From Micromonospora sp. DSM 45708 (GTDB lineage: Bacteria; Actinomycetota; Actinomycetes; Mycobacteriales; Micromonosporaceae): a stretch of 64,000 nt of DNA. Shown here piece after piece: positions 1 to 8,814 of the stretch (its first letter is position 1; every line of letters begins with the position of its first letter). The DNA lies in NCBI RefSeq assembly GCF_039566955.1, contig NZ_CP154796.1:1860001-1924000 (forward strand). The letters run 5' to 3'. A program made the position numbers and the translations under genes. The notes beneath the pieces are model-generated. The model searched no databases, was not told the DNA's origin, and was given only the letters and a program-made list of their open reading frames with translations.

Positions 1-124
1 CCAGGGCGTGGCTGCCACGGTGTCCGGCGACGAAGTAGTTGGGGCTGAGCACGGGCCAGCACAGGAACGCCAGCGACAGCATCGTGTCCAGCACGACGAC
101 GCCCGTGCCCATGACCCTTCGCAT
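1..124 (-). CDS. N-terminus of a membrane protein, cut by the window edge
   Basis: Reading the minus strand from an ATG at 124 gives a frame open to the window edge (about 41 codons). It starts MRRVMGTGVVVLDTMLSL and continues with a hydrophobic stretch typical of a first membrane segment. An AGGA about 11 nt upstream could serve as ribosome binding site; an in-frame GTG at 148 is an alternative start. It lies 111 nt downstream of the EEP gene on the same strand, so it may be the last visible member of that operon. Too little is present to name a family. Confidence 0.4.
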   Translation of the reverse strand, partial: MRRVMGTGVVVLDTMLSLAFLCWPVLSPNYFVAGHRGSHAL

Positions 125-235
125 GACATACGCGATCCTGAACAGCACCCGCGATGCCGACCCGCTCCGCGCCGCTCCCCGGGTCGGAACGACGATCGTC
201 CGGCCCGGCGTGCGCCTGCCGGGCCGGACGAGCCG

Positions 236-1423
236 TCAACGCACCGAGAACCACAGGTCCTGCGGGCGGTGGTCGGAGAGCCGCTCGGCGGAGACCAGTC
301 GGTAGCGGTGCACGTCGACCGCACCTCGGGTGAACGTCCAGTCGATCCGCCAGAACGGCAGGGGCAGGCCGGCGAGCGGGCTGTCCCAACTGAAGTTCAT
401 CGGCGCGTCGAAGCGCCAACTCAGGGGCAGCACCTGGGTGCCCTCGTCGGACGCGTCGCGGGTGACGGCACGCAGCCCGTCGAGTGTGCCCATCGCCGAG
501 GTGGCGTTGAAGTCGCCGGAGACTATCGACGGGTTCGGGTTGCGCCGCACATCCTCGGTGACGGCCGCGACCTCCTCCTGCCGCCAGGTGAACTTGCGCC
601 GGTAGTACCCGTCGAGGTCGACCTGCGGGTGCAGGAAGTCGAGGTCGATCGCGGTCGGCACGGTGACGTGCACGTTGTAGACCGAGACCGTCCGCTCGCC
701 GACACGCAGGTCGGTCCGGAGCACCTTGTCCCGCGCGAAGACCTCGGCGAAGGGGGTGCCGGCGGGCAGCCGGGCGGCCGGTCCGAACAGCGGCTTCGCC
801 ACGATCGGAAACCGGGAGATCGTGACCAACTCGCTGCTGCGCGCGATGTGGTAGCCGGGGAATTCGGCGCGTAGCTTCTCGTCGTCGTCCACCGGGAGGT
901 AGCCGGCCTCGGCGCTGCCCGGCAGCCAGACCACATGCTCCTGTAGCAGGTAGACGTCGGCGTTCTGTCGACGGAGGAAGGCGAACTGCGCCTCGGGGTC
1001 GCGGTTGCTCATCCCCCAGTAGTTCGTGTTCCAGGTGAAGAGGTGGACCGCGCCAACCGGCACCGGTCGCGCGTCGCGCAGCAGCGCGGCCGGATAGACG
1101 CCGAGCTGGTCGACACCGGGGAGCAGGCCCGCCACGGCGAGCGCCACGGCCCAGTGCCGGCGACGACCGCAGGCCGCCGCCGCAGCGGCAGCCAGCAGCA
1201 GTGGTGCCAGCACCAGCAGCACCGGCGGGGCCGAGTCCAGCAGGATCGACCAGTGCCACCGCCCGGTCGCCACCCGACGGGTCACCGTGAAGGCCAGGAA
1301 GAGCGCGCCGACGCCGACGACGCCCCAGCCGTAGCCGAGGCGCAGCGCGCGGGCGACCCGTCGACCGCGTGACGCCGGTGCCGGGGGCGCCCCGACAACC
1401 TCGGCTTCGCGTGTGGTGGTCAT
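236..1423 (-). CDS. Membrane-anchored endonuclease/exonuclease/phosphatase (EEP) family protein
   Basis: About 395 aa. Three hydrophobic segments fill roughly the first 120 residues, followed by an EEP (DNase I-like) metallophosphohydrolase domain. Family motifs are visible: FTWNTNYW near the domain start, VYLLQEH with the metal-binding Glu, VSGDFNA, and a C-terminal LSDHRPQ with the catalytic Asp-His pair. The family cleaves phosphodiester or phosphomonoester bonds; the substrate here is unknown, but the membrane anchor and the neighbouring lipid-glycan genes suggest a lipid or sugar phosphate on the outer face. The ATG at 1423 is chosen because AGGAGG lies just upstream and it overlaps the stop of the preceding glycosyltransferase as ATGA; a longer frame to 1471 is less likely. 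It is a paralogue of the gene at 7732-8814. Confidence 0.85.
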   Translation of the reverse strand: MTTTREAEVVGAPPAPASRGRRVARALRLGYGWGVVGVGALFLAFTVTRRVATGRWHWSILLDSAPPVLLVLAPLLLAAAAAAACGRRRHWAVALAVAGLLPGVDQLGVYPAALLRDARPVPVGAVHLFTWNTNYWGMSNRDPEAQFAFLRRQNADVYLLQEHVVWLPGSAEAGYLPVDDDEKLRAEFPGYHIARSSELVTISRFPIVAKPLFGPAARLPAGTPFAEVFARDKVLRTDLRVGERTVSVYNVHVTVPTAIDLDFLHPQVDLDGYYRRKFTWRQEEVAAVTEDVRRNPNPSIVSGDFNATSAMGTLDGLRAVTRDASDEGTQVLPLSWRFDAPMNFSWDSPLAGLPLPFWRIDWTFTRGAVDVHRYRLVSAERLSDHRPQDLWFSVR

Positions 1424-2439
1424 GGGGCGACCTCCTGGTAGAGGCTGCGGAAGCGAGGGCGTAGCAGCCATTCGATCAACCCGGTGGCGAGACCGGCGAC
1501 GACTGCGGTGTTCATCAGCAGATGCGCGGCCGTGAAGAACACGACGAAGCCCCAGCCGCGCTCGCGTCGCACGAAGACGTACTGGCCCAGATCGCTTCCG
1601 ACGAAGCCGCCGAGGAGGACGACCGTCAGCAGGGCGAGCGGGGGAAACAGGACCGCGGCCGGCACGCTCAGCAACGTCGCCGCCGCCAGGACCGCCGCGG
1701 CGGCCCGGCCGCCCGTCTCCATGCCCTGCATGGCACGGCCGCGCCGCAGGTAGAACGGCACCCGCAACCGGCTGCGCCGGAACGCCTTGCGCAGGATGGG
1801 CGCCATCCGACTCTCGTCGGACAACCGGCCGCGGACCTTCGAGGTCAACAGCATCGGGTACGACCGCGACAGCCGCTCCGCGTGGTCGATCTCCTCGGTC
1901 TGCCGCAGCGCGGGGTTGAACCAGCCGGCTCGGTCGAACGCCTCGCGGGTGACCGCGCCGAGGGCGTAGAACCCGCCGCTGACCAGCCCTTCCGCGCTCT
2001 TTCGCCAGTAGTGGTACTGGAGGATGCGGTACTGCCCGACGAGCCCTTCGGCGAACAGCGGCTCCTTGTCGGGCACGCCGAAGACCGCGCCGTAGCCCTC
2101 CTCGCCGCGCAGCAGTCGGACCGCGTTGCGGATGGCATCCGGATGCATGGTCACGTCCGCGTCGAGAAAGAAGATGATCTCACCCGTGGCGTGCCGTACG
2201 CCGAGGTTGCGGGACGCGCCGGGACCGCCGTTGGCGTCCGCGCTGACCAGCAGGCACGGCTGCCGGGCGGCGAGGGCGGCGCTGGCGTCGGTGCTGGCGT
2301 CGTCGACCACGATGACCTCGTGTGCCGGCATCGACTGGGCGTGCACCGAGGCCAGGCAGAGTTCGATGGTGCGGCTGTCGTTGTACATCGGGACGACGAC
2401 CGACACCGTGACGCGGTCGTCGGCAAGCGTCTCAGCCAT
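1420..2439 (-). CDS. Glycosyltransferase family 2 with C-terminal membrane segments
   Basis: 339 aa. The N-terminal GT-A fold is clear: VSVVVPMYND at the start, VIVVDDASTD in the nucleotide-sugar binding region, and FLDADV as the DXD-like metal site. The last ~90 residues contain about two hydrophobic segments that should anchor it to the membrane. It should transfer a sugar from a nucleotide- or polyprenyl-activated donor to a lipid or cell-surface acceptor. Its ATG overlaps the stop of the UbiA gene by 8 nt and its stop overlaps the EEP start, so the three are translationally coupled. It resembles the GT2 half of the protein at 5721-7559, suggesting duplication inside the locus. Confidence 0.88.
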   Translation of the reverse strand: MAETLADDRVTVSVVVPMYNDSRTIELCLASVHAQSMPAHEVIVVDDASTDASAALAARQPCLLVSADANGGPGASRNLGVRHATGEIIFFLDADVTMHPDAIRNAVRLLRGEEGYGAVFGVPDKEPLFAEGLVGQYRILQYHYWRKSAEGLVSGGFYALGAVTREAFDRAGWFNPALRQTEEIDHAERLSRSYPMLLTSKVRGRLSDESRMAPILRKAFRRSRLRVPFYLRRGRAMQGMETGGRAAAAVLAAATLLSVPAAVLFPPLALLTVVLLGGFVGSDLGQYVFVRRERGWGFVVFFTAAHLLMNTAVVAGLATGLIEWLLRPRFRSLYQEVAP

Positions 2440-3361
2440 ACAGGCTTCCCCCTTCGAGGACGAGCAGCCAGAGCCCGGCGTTGGCGAGCATCACGCCGTC
2501 ACGCAGCAGCACCCGGACGGGGCTGCCGCCGCCGGCGTGCACCAGGACGATCTGGAGGTAGCGGAACAGCGCGAACAGCGCGAACGGAGCGGTGAGCAGC
2601 GCGGTGCGGCTGACCGCCGACGCGTGGAGCTGGTAGGTGATGAGCGCGCTGGCCGCGGTGAGCCCGAGCAACTGGTCGAGCAGGTGTTCGGTGTAGCCGA
2701 CCAGGGCCGGTCGGTGGACGGCGCCGGCGACCCGCAGTTCGTGACGCCGTTTACCCAAGATCAGTAGCAGGCAGACCGACAGCACGCAGAGCGTGAGCCA
2801 GCCCGACGGCGGCGCGTCGACCGCGGTGTAGCCCTGCACGAGGCGCAGCACGAACCCGACCGCGACCGCGAACAGGTCCAGCAGCGGCACGTGCTTGAGA
2901 AAGAAGCTGTAGGCGACGTTGACGACCAGGTAGGTCAGCAGCGGCCACCACGACCGGACGTCCGTCGCGACCAGCAGGACCAGCCCGGCGAGCAGGAGCG
3001 CGGCGAGCGCGCCCGCCTGCCAGGGCGTAACCCGCCCGGAGGCGATCGGGCGCAGCCGCTTGCGGTCGTGGGCCCGGTCGCGTTCGCGGTCGGCGATGTC
3101 GTTGAGGACGTACACCAGGGCCGACGCGAGCGTGAAGCCGAGCACCGCCGCGGCGACCGTGCGCAGGTGTGGCCAGCTCCACAGGTCGGCGTCGAGCAGG
3201 GGGAGCACCGCCACGAGGTTCTTGGGCCACTGGCCGGGCCGCAGGAGCTGGACGAAACCGCCGAGCGGCCTAGAAGAAGATCTTGGCGGCGGCGAGGACG
3301 CCCTGCTTCCAGGGATCGCGGCTGGTGCGTCCGGTGGTGGGTCCGTTCTGGTGGGCAGCAT
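2432..3361 (-). CDS. UbiA-family prenyltransferase, decaprenyl-phosphate phosphoribosyltransferase-like
   Basis: 309 aa, polytopic. The first Asp-rich motif reads NDIADRERDRAHDRKR followed by LRPIASG, which closely follows the pattern of actinobacterial DPPR synthases (NDxxDxxxDRxH...RPIA). Those enzymes move 5-phosphoribose from PRPP to decaprenyl phosphate, the first step to polyprenyl-linked pentoses. About eight or nine hydrophobic helices follow. The ATG at 3361 has AAGGAG 7 nt upstream, which supports a 92-nt overlap with the end of the SDR gene. The first ~30 residues are Pro/Ser-rich and look unstructured. DPPR activity is inferred from the motif and context; another polyprenyl acceptor or donor is possible. 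Confidence 0.82.
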   Translation of the reverse strand: MLPTRTDPPPDAPAAIPGSRASSPPPRSSSRPLGGFVQLLRPGQWPKNLVAVLPLLDADLWSWPHLRTVAAAVLGFTLASALVYVLNDIADRERDRAHDRKRLRPIASGRVTPWQAGALAALLLAGLVLLVATDVRSWWPLLTYLVVNVAYSFFLKHVPLLDLFAVAVGFVLRLVQGYTAVDAPPSGWLTLCVLSVCLLLILGKRRHELRVAGAVHRPALVGYTEHLLDQLLGLTAASALITYQLHASAVSRTALLTAPFALFALFRYLQIVLVHAGGGSPVRVLLRDGVMLANAGLWLLVLEGGSLYG

Positions 3362-4337
3362 CGTGCGACTCCTTGCGCTCCGGCCGGTCGCCGAGGCGGC
3401 GCTGCTCGCGCCACCAGGCGTACGTGTCGAGGATGGCGTCCTGGTTGGACTGCCGGGGTTGGAAGCCGAGCCGGTCGCGCGCCTTGTCGATGCTCACGTA
3501 CGAGTCGGCGGTGAGCTTGCTCAGCAGCCGGCCGTAGACCGGAGACAGGCGCACGCGTTCCAGCGTGCGCAGCGCGGCGAGCGCGGGACGTCCGGGCAGC
3601 GGGACGACGCGCCGGCCGTGACCGGCCGCGTCGAGCACCGCCTGAAAGTCCTCCCGCAGCGTGCCGAACTCGGCGGCGGCGATGTTGTAGGTGTCGTTGG
3701 CGACCTCGGACGGCGCGTCGAGCACCGCTCGGACCGCCGCGACCAGGTCAGCCAGGGCGAGCATCTGGATGCGTACGTCACCACGGCCCAGCACCGGGAA
3801 GTGCCGGCCCTCCTCGGCCCACTCGAACAGCATGGCGAACAGGCCCATCCGGCCCGGACCGAGGAACGTCTTGGGCCGCAGGATCGGCAGGCATGCCCCG
3901 GCGGCGCGCAGCTCGTCGGCGATCTCCTCAGCCGCCGCCTTCGCCGCGCTGTACGTGTCGACCGGCTCGCGGGGATGTTCCTCGGTGGTCGGCACGATCC
4001 GCGGCAGTCCGTAGACGGCCGTCGAGGAGATGTGCACGACGCGCGGCACACCCGCCCGCACCGCGGTGCCGAGCACCGTGCTCGTGCCGTCCACCACGAT
4101 GGACCTGATCTGCGCCGCCGGATAGCTCGGCAGTGCCGAGGCGCAGTGCACGAGGGCGTCCGCCCCCGCCAGTGCCCGACGCATCAGGGTCGTGTCGCGC
4201 ACGTCACCGACGAAGGCGATGTCGGGACCCGGGCGTAGGTCCACGGCACGTACCAGGTCGCCGTCGGCGCGCAGCCGGCGGGCCAGATGCGAGCCGAGCA
4301 TGCCGGCGGCTCCGGTGACCACGACGGTTCGGGTCAC
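3270..4337 (-). CDS. NAD(P)-dependent epimerase/dehydratase (extended SDR)
   Basis: About 355 aa. The Rossmann motif TGAAGMLGSHLA is at the N-terminus; the catalytic pair is in YSAAK, preceded by a Ser-rich HISSTAVYG strand. This is the layout of nucleotide-sugar epimerases/reductases or related 3-beta-HSD-type SDRs. The GTG at 4337 is chosen as start because it overlaps the aminotransferase stop as GTGA; a second GTG at 4340 is equally possible. An open frame extends further upstream, but that part is low-complexity Arg/Pro/Gly sequence read antisense to the aminotransferase codons and is not credible protein. It sits between an aminotransferase and a UbiA transferase, fitting sugar or polyol modification before lipid attachment. 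Confidence 0.85.
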   Translation of the reverse strand: MTRTVVVTGAAGMLGSHLARRLRADGDLVRAVDLRPGPDIAFVGDVRDTTLMRRALAGADALVHCASALPSYPAAQIRSIVVDGTSTVLGTAVRAGVPRVVHISSTAVYGLPRIVPTTEEHPREPVDTYSAAKAAAEEIADELRAAGACLPILRPKTFLGPGRMGLFAMLFEWAEEGRHFPVLGRGDVRIQMLALADLVAAVRAVLDAPSEVANDTYNIAAAEFGTLREDFQAVLDAAGHGRRVVPLPGRPALAALRTLERVRLSPVYGRLLSKLTADSYVSIDKARDRLGFQPRQSNQDAILDTYAWWREQRRLGDRPERKESHDAAHQNGPTTGRTSRDPWKQGVLAAAKIFF

Positions 4338-5743
4338 CACAGGGAACTCACCTTTTCCTTGACGAAGCGGACGGTCAGCCGGCCGAGTCCCTGGTGCAGG
4401 GTCTGGTCGAGGGCGTCGATCGCGCGTTCGACGTCCGCCGGGTCGGTCACCAGGCTCGGGGCGAGCACGAGCGGGTTGCGACCGTTGAGCGTGTAGTACG
4501 AGTAGATGTCGTGGTCCTGGTAGAGCGCATTGACGACGGCGCAGGTAACGACCTTGGTCTTGAACTGCGGGTCGCGGGCCATGCCGACCGGGGCCACCTT
4601 GGCGAGCAGGTCCAGCAGTCGAGGGCCCCCGTCGAGGAAGACGCCCCACAGCGCGCCGGCGCCGGTCACCTCGCTGATCGCGTCCGGATGTTGCTTGGCG
4701 AGCCGCCGCAGCCCGGGGGCGAGGACCGCCTCCAGGTGGCGGGCCCGCGCCGGGTAGTCGTCCTCGACGGCGATGTTGATCGCTTCCAGGGCGGTGGCGC
4801 ACTCCTCGCCGAAGCCGTAGTAGGTGGTGCTGGTGCTCTGGAGCAGCGCGTCGTTCAGGTTGTCGTAGGCCCGGCGGTAGATGGGCTCACGCGCCACGAA
4901 CGCGGAGATGGACGACTTGCCGCCGCCGAACGACTTGGACGTGGTGAGGACGTCGGGGATCAGGTCCGGGTAGCGCATGAAGTGGAAGAGTGTGCCGGTC
5001 TTGCCCCAGCCGGTGTAGATCTCGTCGAAGATGAGCACGATCTGGTGCCGGGTGCACAGCTCGCGCAGGCCGCGCAGGAACTCCTCGGAACAGCTCCGCA
5101 GCGTGGAGGCGCTGAACGGCTCGATGAGGATCGCGTACACGTCGTCGGGGTGTCGCCGCACCGCGGCGCGCACCGAGTCGAGGTCGCCGTACCGGAAGGT
5201 GTCGATGCCGGGGATGGTGGGGAACGGAAAGTGGCTCTGCCCGGTCAGGCCGCCGGAGCCGAGCAGCTTGCCGTGAAAGCTGCTGTCGGCCCGCAGCACC
5301 GTGCCGCGCCGGCCCCGGTGGTACTTGTAGGCGAGCTTCACCGCGCCCTCGACCGCCTCGGCGCCCGAGTTGGGCAGGAAGGACATGTTCAGGTCGCCGG
5401 GGAGCACTTCGGCGAGGTTGTGGGACAACGCCGCGAGGTAGGGCGAGAAGTACGTCTTGTGCACCTCCATGCTGCGCCGCTCGGCGAAGCGGCGACGTAC
5501 GTCGAGGATGCGCGGATGGTTGTGCCCGTGGTTGAGCACGCCCACCCCGCCGGTCAGGTCGAGGATCTTTCGGCCGTCGCGCTGCCAGAGATAGGCCCCC
5601 TCGGCGCGTTCGACGAGTTCGCGACCGAACCCGAAGGAGGTCATCAGCGCGACCTGACTCTTGTTGACGTGCCGGCGGTACAGGTCGTGGACCTGGCCGG
5701 TGTCGAGGCCTTCGGCCTCGTCAAGGGTGTACAGCCTGGACAT
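4334..5743 (-). CDS. Class III PLP-dependent aminotransferase
   Basis: 469 aa, the usual family length. The PLP site is complete: NSGAEAVEGAVKLA (phosphate binding), FDEIYTGWGKTG (the Asp that pairs with the pyridine nitrogen), and TTSKSFGGGKSS, which supplies the Schiff-base lysine. Class III enzymes use omega-amino groups or glutamate-1-semialdehyde-type substrates. The neighbours suggest that it aminates an intermediate of a lipid-linked glycan, but a free amine substrate is possible. The ATG at 5743 has AGGAG upstream and overlaps the end of the preceding GT2-flippase gene by 23 nt; its own stop overlaps the SDR start. Confidence 0.88.
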   Translation of the reverse strand: MSRLYTLDEAEGLDTGQVHDLYRRHVNKSQVALMTSFGFGRELVERAEGAYLWQRDGRKILDLTGGVGVLNHGHNHPRILDVRRRFAERRSMEVHKTYFSPYLAALSHNLAEVLPGDLNMSFLPNSGAEAVEGAVKLAYKYHRGRRGTVLRADSSFHGKLLGSGGLTGQSHFPFPTIPGIDTFRYGDLDSVRAAVRRHPDDVYAILIEPFSASTLRSCSEEFLRGLRELCTRHQIVLIFDEIYTGWGKTGTLFHFMRYPDLIPDVLTTSKSFGGGKSSISAFVAREPIYRRAYDNLNDALLQSTSTTYYGFGEECATALEAINIAVEDDYPARARHLEAVLAPGLRRLAKQHPDAISEVTGAGALWGVFLDGGPRLLDLLAKVAPVGMARDPQFKTKVVTCAVVNALYQDHDIYSYYTLNGRNPLVLAPSLVTDPADVERAIDALDQTLHQGLGRLTVRFVKEKVSSLW

Positions 5744-7559
5744 GGGGATCTCCTGAACGGACGGTGCGGGACAAGGTGAGGACGAGCAGCGAGACGGTGA
5801 CCTCGACCAGTACGCAGATCAGCCGGCTGGCCACCGCCGCCATCCCGGCGGCCGACCACGGCAGCACGGTGGCGAGGGCGGTACTGATGGCGACCTCGCG
5901 AACGCCCCAGCCGTCAGGGGCGATGATCGAGAGGCTGCCGGCGACGGTCGCCAGGGCGAACGCCCCGATCGACACGGTCGCCGAGGAGCGGGCATCGGCG
6001 CCGAGGAGCACCGCCACGGCCCACAGGTGCAGGCCGGAGACCAGCCAGGACAGCAGGGCGAGACTGACCGCGAGCCGCATCCGGCCGGGCGGCACGGGGG
6101 TGACCGAGCGCTTCGCCAGCCGGGCGACGCGGGCGATCACCCGGTTGAGGATCTGCGGTCGGACCAGGCAGACGGCGAGACCGGCGACGGGTACGGCGAT
6201 CCACCAGCCCGGCGCGGCGAGCAGCCCCACCAGCGCGCCGGAGAAGATCGTCAGGGCGATGCTGACCAGGTACGCGGTGACCATCTGCTCGGCCGGCACC
6301 CCCGACCGGCGGCCCAGGTCGACGTGGGTGACCACTCCCCACACCCGCCCGGGCAGATACTTGCCGAGCTGACCGAGGAAGAAGATGCGGCCGGCCGTGA
6401 GCCCACCGATGGGCACCAGCGCCCGCCACGCCAACATGCCGATCAGCAGGCCGGCCAGGTTCGCCGCGACGGCGGCCAGGCACAGCGGCAGCGCGTCCGG
6501 CCGGGCCAGAACGGCCAGGGCAGCCGGCCCGTCCCGGCGGAGCGCGAAGCCGAGCCCGGCCAGCGCGGCGAGGACGACCAGTGGGGTGAGCCATCGCCGG
6601 CGCAGCACGGTGCGCAGCACACCGACCGCGGCGCCCGCCAGCAGCGCGAGGTGGACGAGCAGGCTGACCCCGAGGAAGAACGGCACGAAGTGCGCGCCCT
6701 TGTAGCGGGCCACAAGGCGTAGCTGCCCCGGGTCGGCGAGCGCGAAGACGGCCAGCAGCAGGGCGGTCAGCGCGGCGACCGGCGGCCGGAGCACCGCGAA
6801 CGGCGTCGACGCGATTGCCCCGGCGACGGCGAGGATGCCCAGCGGCCGGTTCGCGGTGAGACTCGCCCGGCCCTTGCGCCGCGCGCCGAAGACGGTCCGG
6901 GCCAGAAGCTGGGATCGGCGGAACTGCTCGGTGAGCAACGGACCCAGCCGGGACACCTCGTCGTGCGCGGCGACGATGCGCTCGGTCAGCAGGATCCGGG
7001 TGATCGGCGCCAACCGCTCGCTGTACTCCAGGTCCTCGGAGTCGCGCAGCGACTCGTCGAACGGGCCGGCAGCCTCGAAGACGGAACGCCGGATCGCGGC
7101 CTGGGCGAAGAACGCGGTCTGCCCGAGCCCGACGGCCCGCCGCCGCCACCAGTACGAGTGCAGCGTCCGGTACCACTCGACCGGCCCGTCGTCGATCAGC
7201 GGCTCGGGGGCGATCAGGCCGTGCACGCAGCCGATCTCGGGGTGCCGATCGAGGATGTCGACCGCGTTGGCGAGCGCGTCCGGGGCCAGCGCCTCGTCGG
7301 AGTCGAGGAAGAAGAGCACCTCGCCGGTGGCGGCGGCGGCACCGGCGTTGCGTGACACCGAGACCCCGCCGTTGACGGGGTTCTCGATCAGGCGGCACGG
7401 AAAGCCGCGGGCGATGTCGCGCGAGTCGTCAGTGCTGCGGTCGTCGACCACGATCACCTCGTCCGGGGGGTGGGTCTGCGCATAGACCGACTCCAGGCAC
7501 CTCCGCAGGGTCCGGGCGTAGTTGTGGTTCGGGATGATCACCGAGACGGTGGGGCTCAT
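5721..7559 (-). CDS. GT2 glycosyltransferase fused to a flippase-like (LPG synthase TM) membrane domain
   Basis: About 612 aa. Residues ~1-230 are a GT2 domain (VSVIIPNHNYA, VIVVDDRSTDDS, FLDSDEALAP). Two hydrophobic segments follow, and from about residue 320 to 600 there is a multi-helix region resembling the lysylphosphatidylglycerol-synthase transmembrane/UPF0104 flippase-like family, with the typical GQLGKYLPGRVWG segment. The fusion could couple sugar transfer to movement of a lipid-linked product across the membrane. The ATG at 7559 is the first start matching the GT2 N-terminus; the ribosome binding site is weak, and an in-frame extension to 8102 reads antisense to the EEP gene and is rejected. 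It is the first gene of the minus-strand run, and the 172-nt gap to the divergent EEP gene must hold both promoters. Confidence 0.86.
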   Translation of the reverse strand: MSPTVSVIIPNHNYARTLRRCLESVYAQTHPPDEVIVVDDRSTDDSRDIARGFPCRLIENPVNGGVSVSRNAGAAAATGEVLFFLDSDEALAPDALANAVDILDRHPEIGCVHGLIAPEPLIDDGPVEWYRTLHSYWWRRRAVGLGQTAFFAQAAIRRSVFEAAGPFDESLRDSEDLEYSERLAPITRILLTERIVAAHDEVSRLGPLLTEQFRRSQLLARTVFGARRKGRASLTANRPLGILAVAGAIASTPFAVLRPPVAALTALLLAVFALADPGQLRLVARYKGAHFVPFFLGVSLLVHLALLAGAAVGVLRTVLRRRWLTPLVVLAALAGLGFALRRDGPAALAVLARPDALPLCLAAVAANLAGLLIGMLAWRALVPIGGLTAGRIFFLGQLGKYLPGRVWGVVTHVDLGRRSGVPAEQMVTAYLVSIALTIFSGALVGLLAAPGWWIAVPVAGLAVCLVRPQILNRVIARVARLAKRSVTPVPPGRMRLAVSLALLSWLVSGLHLWAVAVLLGADARSSATVSIGAFALATVAGSLSIIAPDGWGVREVAISTALATVLPWSAAGMAAVASRLICVLVEVTVSLLVLTLSRTVRSGDPHVQAVHP

Positions 7560-7731
7560 GACGACAAGTTGACCGACCGCGGATGTCGAGGCGCTGTCGG
7601 CCGGGTCCGACCGGCGATAGCGGCGGTGCCGTTCCGATAGCCTCGCATGGTCCGCTGGCGCCTCGGCCCGGCGTGGCGTGAGCGGTGGGCCCGCACGGGT
7701 GCGGGCCGGCACGACGGGCACGGGGGTGGGC

Positions 7732-8814
7732 ATGGAGACGTTCGCGTCAGCACCGACACCGACACCGACACCGACACGGGCGGGTCGCGGGTGGCGGGTG
7801 TGGCGGGCCGCGGCAGCGCTCTGGGTGGTGTTCGTGCTGGCGCACTGGGCGTTGAACGGTCGCTGGTGGCTGTGGCTGGTGCCCGCCGCGTTACCGCCGC
7901 TGCTGTTCGTCGTGGTGCCGCTGACGCTGGTCGTCGCGGCGGCGGCGGTCCGGCCCCGGCGGCGCTCCACCGCCGCTCTAGCCGTGCTCGGCCTGCTGCT
8001 CGGGCTCCCGTACGCCGGGCTCCGTCCCGTGCTCGCCGCCGAGCACGGGCACGGGGGCGTCCGGATCCTGTCGTGGAACACCGAGTTCTGGAGCCAGGAC
8101 AAGGATCCGGACCGGTTCTACCGGTACCTGCACGAGCAGGACGCGGACGTCTACCTGCTGCAGGAGTATCTCGGCTGGGATCTGGCGCGGCCGTTCGACG
8201 GTCAGCGGCCGATCGATGATCTGGACCGGCTGCACGCGGAGTTCCCGAACTACACCGTCGTGCGGCGCGGCGAACTGGTGACGCTGTCCCGCCTACCGGT
8301 GGTCGCCCAACCGCCGGTGGCACCCGATCCGGCGGCGGCCGGCGATGCCACCACCGACTTCGACACGATTTTCGGCGAGGCGAAGACCCTGCGTACGGAT
8401 CTGCACGTGGACGGCTCGGTGGTGTCGTTCTACAACGTCCACATCGCGGTGCAGCTCAAGTTGGTCGACCCGCTGTCGGCGGACTTCTGGCGTATGCCGC
8501 GGACGGCCGACGCGCAGCGGCGGCGGCAGTTGACCGGGTTGTGGGCCGACATCTCCGCCAACCCCCGGCCGGTGGTGCTGGCCGGAGACTTCAACACCAG
8601 TCCGGCCATGGCCGACCTCGACGGCGCACCGCGGCGACTGCGGGACGCCAACGACGAGCTGTATCCGGCCTCCTGGCCGGCCCGGCTGCCGCTGTGGCGG
8701 CTGGACTGGGCGTTCACCAGCGCGCCCCTGCGGGTGCGCGGCTATGACCTGCGGTCCCCCGACGGGCTGTCCGACCACCGGGCTCAGGTGGTCACCCTCG
8801 CCGCGCGACGGTGA
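7732..8814 (+). CDS. Membrane-anchored EEP-family phosphohydrolase, second copy
   Basis: About 360 aa from the ATG at 7732. A threonine-proline run encoded by tandem GACACC hexamers (about 7756-7779) follows the start, then three hydrophobic segments, then the EEP domain with ILSWNTEFW, VYLLQEYLGW, LAGDFNTSP and LSDHRAQ. All expected catalytic residues are present. A GTG at 7678 would add 18 residues; neither start has a strong ribosome binding site. The protein parallels the gene at 236-1423 in layout and motifs, so the lipid-glycan locus is bracketed by two EEP paralogues. Its 3' end overlaps the convergent SARP gene by 23 nt. Confidence 0.83.
   Translation: METFASAPTPTPTPTRAGRGWRVWRAAAALWVVFVLAHWALNGRWWLWLVPAALPPLLFVVVPLTLVVAAAAVRPRRRSTAALAVLGLLLGLPYAGLRPVLAAEHGHGGVRILSWNTEFWSQDKDPDRFYRYLHEQDADVYLLQEYLGWDLARPFDGQRPIDDLDRLHAEFPNYTVVRRGELVTLSRLPVVAQPPVAPDPAAAGDATTDFDTIFGEAKTLRTDLHVDGSVVSFYNVHIAVQLKLVDPLSADFWRMPRTADAQRRRQLTGLWADISANPRPVVLAGDFNTSPAMADLDGAPRRLRDANDELYPASWPARLPLWRLDWAFTSAPLRVRGYDLRSPDGLSDHRAQVVTLAARR

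Noticed and set aside
8..874. Plus-strand frame opposite the first EEP gene
   Set aside because: Low-complexity antisense shadow; the minus strand encodes a clear enzyme.
3270..4802. 510-residue version of the SDR protein
   Set aside because: The extra N-terminal part is antisense to the aminotransferase and low-complexity; the GTG at 4337 in a GTGA overlap fits the Rossmann start.
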